Program-made: the position numbers and the translations under genes | DNA from: Micromonosporaceae bacterium | Lineage (GTDB): Bacteria > Actinomycetota > Actinomycetes > Mycobacteriales > Micromonosporaceae | Assembly (NCBI GenBank): GCA_020027875.1 | Contig: JAHRHA010000032.1 | Location: 1 to 50,511, forward strand | Direction of reading: 5' to 3' | DNA length: 50,511 bases | Shown: positions 49,856-50,511 of the stretch, in pieces | Numbering within the stretch: the first letter of the stretch is position 1 | Layout: each line of letters opens with the position of its first letter | Notes under the pieces: model-generated | Database searches by the model: none | What the model was told of the DNA's origin: nothing | What the model saw: the letters and a program-made list of their open reading frames with translations, nothing else

Positions 49856-50511
49856 CCGCGGCTGTGCGGCGCCCGCCATTATCGGCGGGCTCCGGCTGCT
49901 GCGACATCGGCCCGGGCGGTGGAAGGGTGCGGCCACCGCGGGCTCGTTCGATGACCTCCTCCGTCGTGAGTGGACTCTTCGGGTGGTGACTCAGGCAGTT
50001 TGGTGCCTGGATCTTCGTGAGGGGCAGACCCTCGCCGGCACCCTGCAGGCCGACCAGGCTGATCACGGAAACCCGGGCATCTCGTTGGCGATCTTCTCCG
50101 CCTTATCGAGCTGGCTGACGCCGTCGGGCAAGGCGCGCAGCACGTCGATGTAACCCCGCAGGTCGATCCTCCACCCCGGACGTACGACTTGAGTGCCTCC
50201 TTGAGGACGGCCTGGCCCAACGTCGCCTTGTTCGTGCGGCCGTCCACCTTGGCGCGTGGCGCCAGCGAGGGCTACGGCCGCGTCGATGGCGGCGCTGAAC
50301 TCGTGCGGGTAATCCATGATGCTCTGGAAGTCGGGCAGCGGCTGGAATGTCAGCGGTCGGCCCGTCTCGCGTCGCGGCGTCCATACCACAACGTCGGTAT
50401 TGGTGAGGTAGCGCTTCGAGCGGACCACGTCCTCGGGCGCCCAGCCCGGCGGCTCCTCCGGCCAGGCGTCACCGAGGCGGGCGAGGTCGTTGTTGGGATC
50501 GAGCACAATGG
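49830..50511 (-). pseudogene. Decayed HerA-type ATPase (helicase HerA-like/DUF853) gene, running off the window
   Basis: Minus-strand peptides of one protein are spread over three frames. From the window edge down to about 50250 comes Leu-Asp-Pro-Asn-Asn-Asp-Leu-Ala-Arg-Leu-Gly-Asp ... Phe-Gln-Pro-Leu-Pro-Asp-Phe. Between about 50247 and 50170 comes Asp-Gly-Arg-Thr-Asn-Lys-Ala-Thr-Leu-Gly-Gln-Ala-Val-Leu-Lys. Down to 50063 comes Ile-Asp-Leu-Arg-Gly-Tyr-Ile-Asp-Val-Leu ... Ala-Asn-Glu-Met. Then Ile-Ser-Leu-Val-Gly-Leu-Gln-Gly joins directly to Lys-Ile-Gln-Ala-Pro-Asn-Cys-Leu-Ser-His-His-Pro. In intact homologues, to my knowledge, that last junction spans over 100 residues, so an internal deletion accompanies at least two frameshifts. 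The 5' part with Walker A lies outside the window. Confidence 0.65.

Overview
The window is about 50.5 kb of very GC-rich DNA with dense genes, many GTG starts (one TTG) and frequent 4-base ATGA/GTGA gene overlaps. An LLM-family (probably F420-dependent) oxidoreductase, a DUF1707 protein, an ECF42-type sigma factor coupled to a DGPF/YCII protein, and small actinobacterial conserved proteins all point to an aerobic actinomycete. A member of the Micromonosporaceae or a relative is my guess, not a demonstrated identity.

Layout. (1) 1-26,050 is ordinary chromosomal housekeeping and accessory content. It holds the broken end of an HNH endonuclease gene, a RidA/enoyl-CoA hydratase/acyl-CoA dehydrogenase block, small membrane proteins, a type II NADH dehydrogenase-like flavoprotein, a carboxylesterase, a P-loop kinase/LLM oxidoreductase fusion, a GGDEF-EAL protein, a nitrilase-family enzyme, a methyltransferase, a Tat-exported beta-lactamase-fold lipoprotein, hydrolases, the ECF42 pair, an MFS transporter broken by one base in a C-run, a PIG-L deacetylase and a MaoC dehydratase. 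(2) Inside this, 11,137-11,579 has no protein gene. It holds two consecutive tRNA-like elements whose halves are in the wrong order: T-arm and 3' acceptor strand with CCA first, then 3 nt, then 5' acceptor strand and D-arm. In each, the acceptor and anticodon stems pair only if the halves are read as circularly permuted. (3) 26,054-49,855 is a contiguous choline/glycine betaine catabolic island. (4) 49,830 to the window end is a decayed HerA-type ATPase gene.

How the island works (inference from family knowledge). A ProVWX-type ABC importer (34-37 kb, both permease domains fused in one protein) takes up betaine or choline. BetA (choline dehydrogenase) and BetB (betaine aldehyde dehydrogenase) make glycine betaine. 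No Rieske betaine monooxygenase or betaine-homocysteine methyltransferase is present in the window. Instead there is a non-pyrrolysine MttB-family methyltransferase, a corrinoid protein, a methyl-corrinoid:tetrahydrofolate methyltransferase and a RamA-like 2Fe-2S corrinoid reactivase, plus a DUF1638 protein. These would take the first methyl group to methyl-THF and leave dimethylglycine. Dimethylglycine oxidase and the four-subunit sarcosine oxidase SoxBDAG then convert dimethylglycine to glycine, giving methylene-THF. A divergent MetF-like enzyme and the formyl-THF deformylase PurU could oxidise and discharge the one-carbon units as formate.

Regulation is visible in the sequence. Two IclR-family regulators each have an inverted repeat at their own start. 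The first has a second copy of the same repeat (GTTGC-N7-GCAAC) in front of purU. The second appears to be transcribed leaderless. Three to four 19-bp direct repeats lie upstream of the betA-proVWX-dmg-sox operon.
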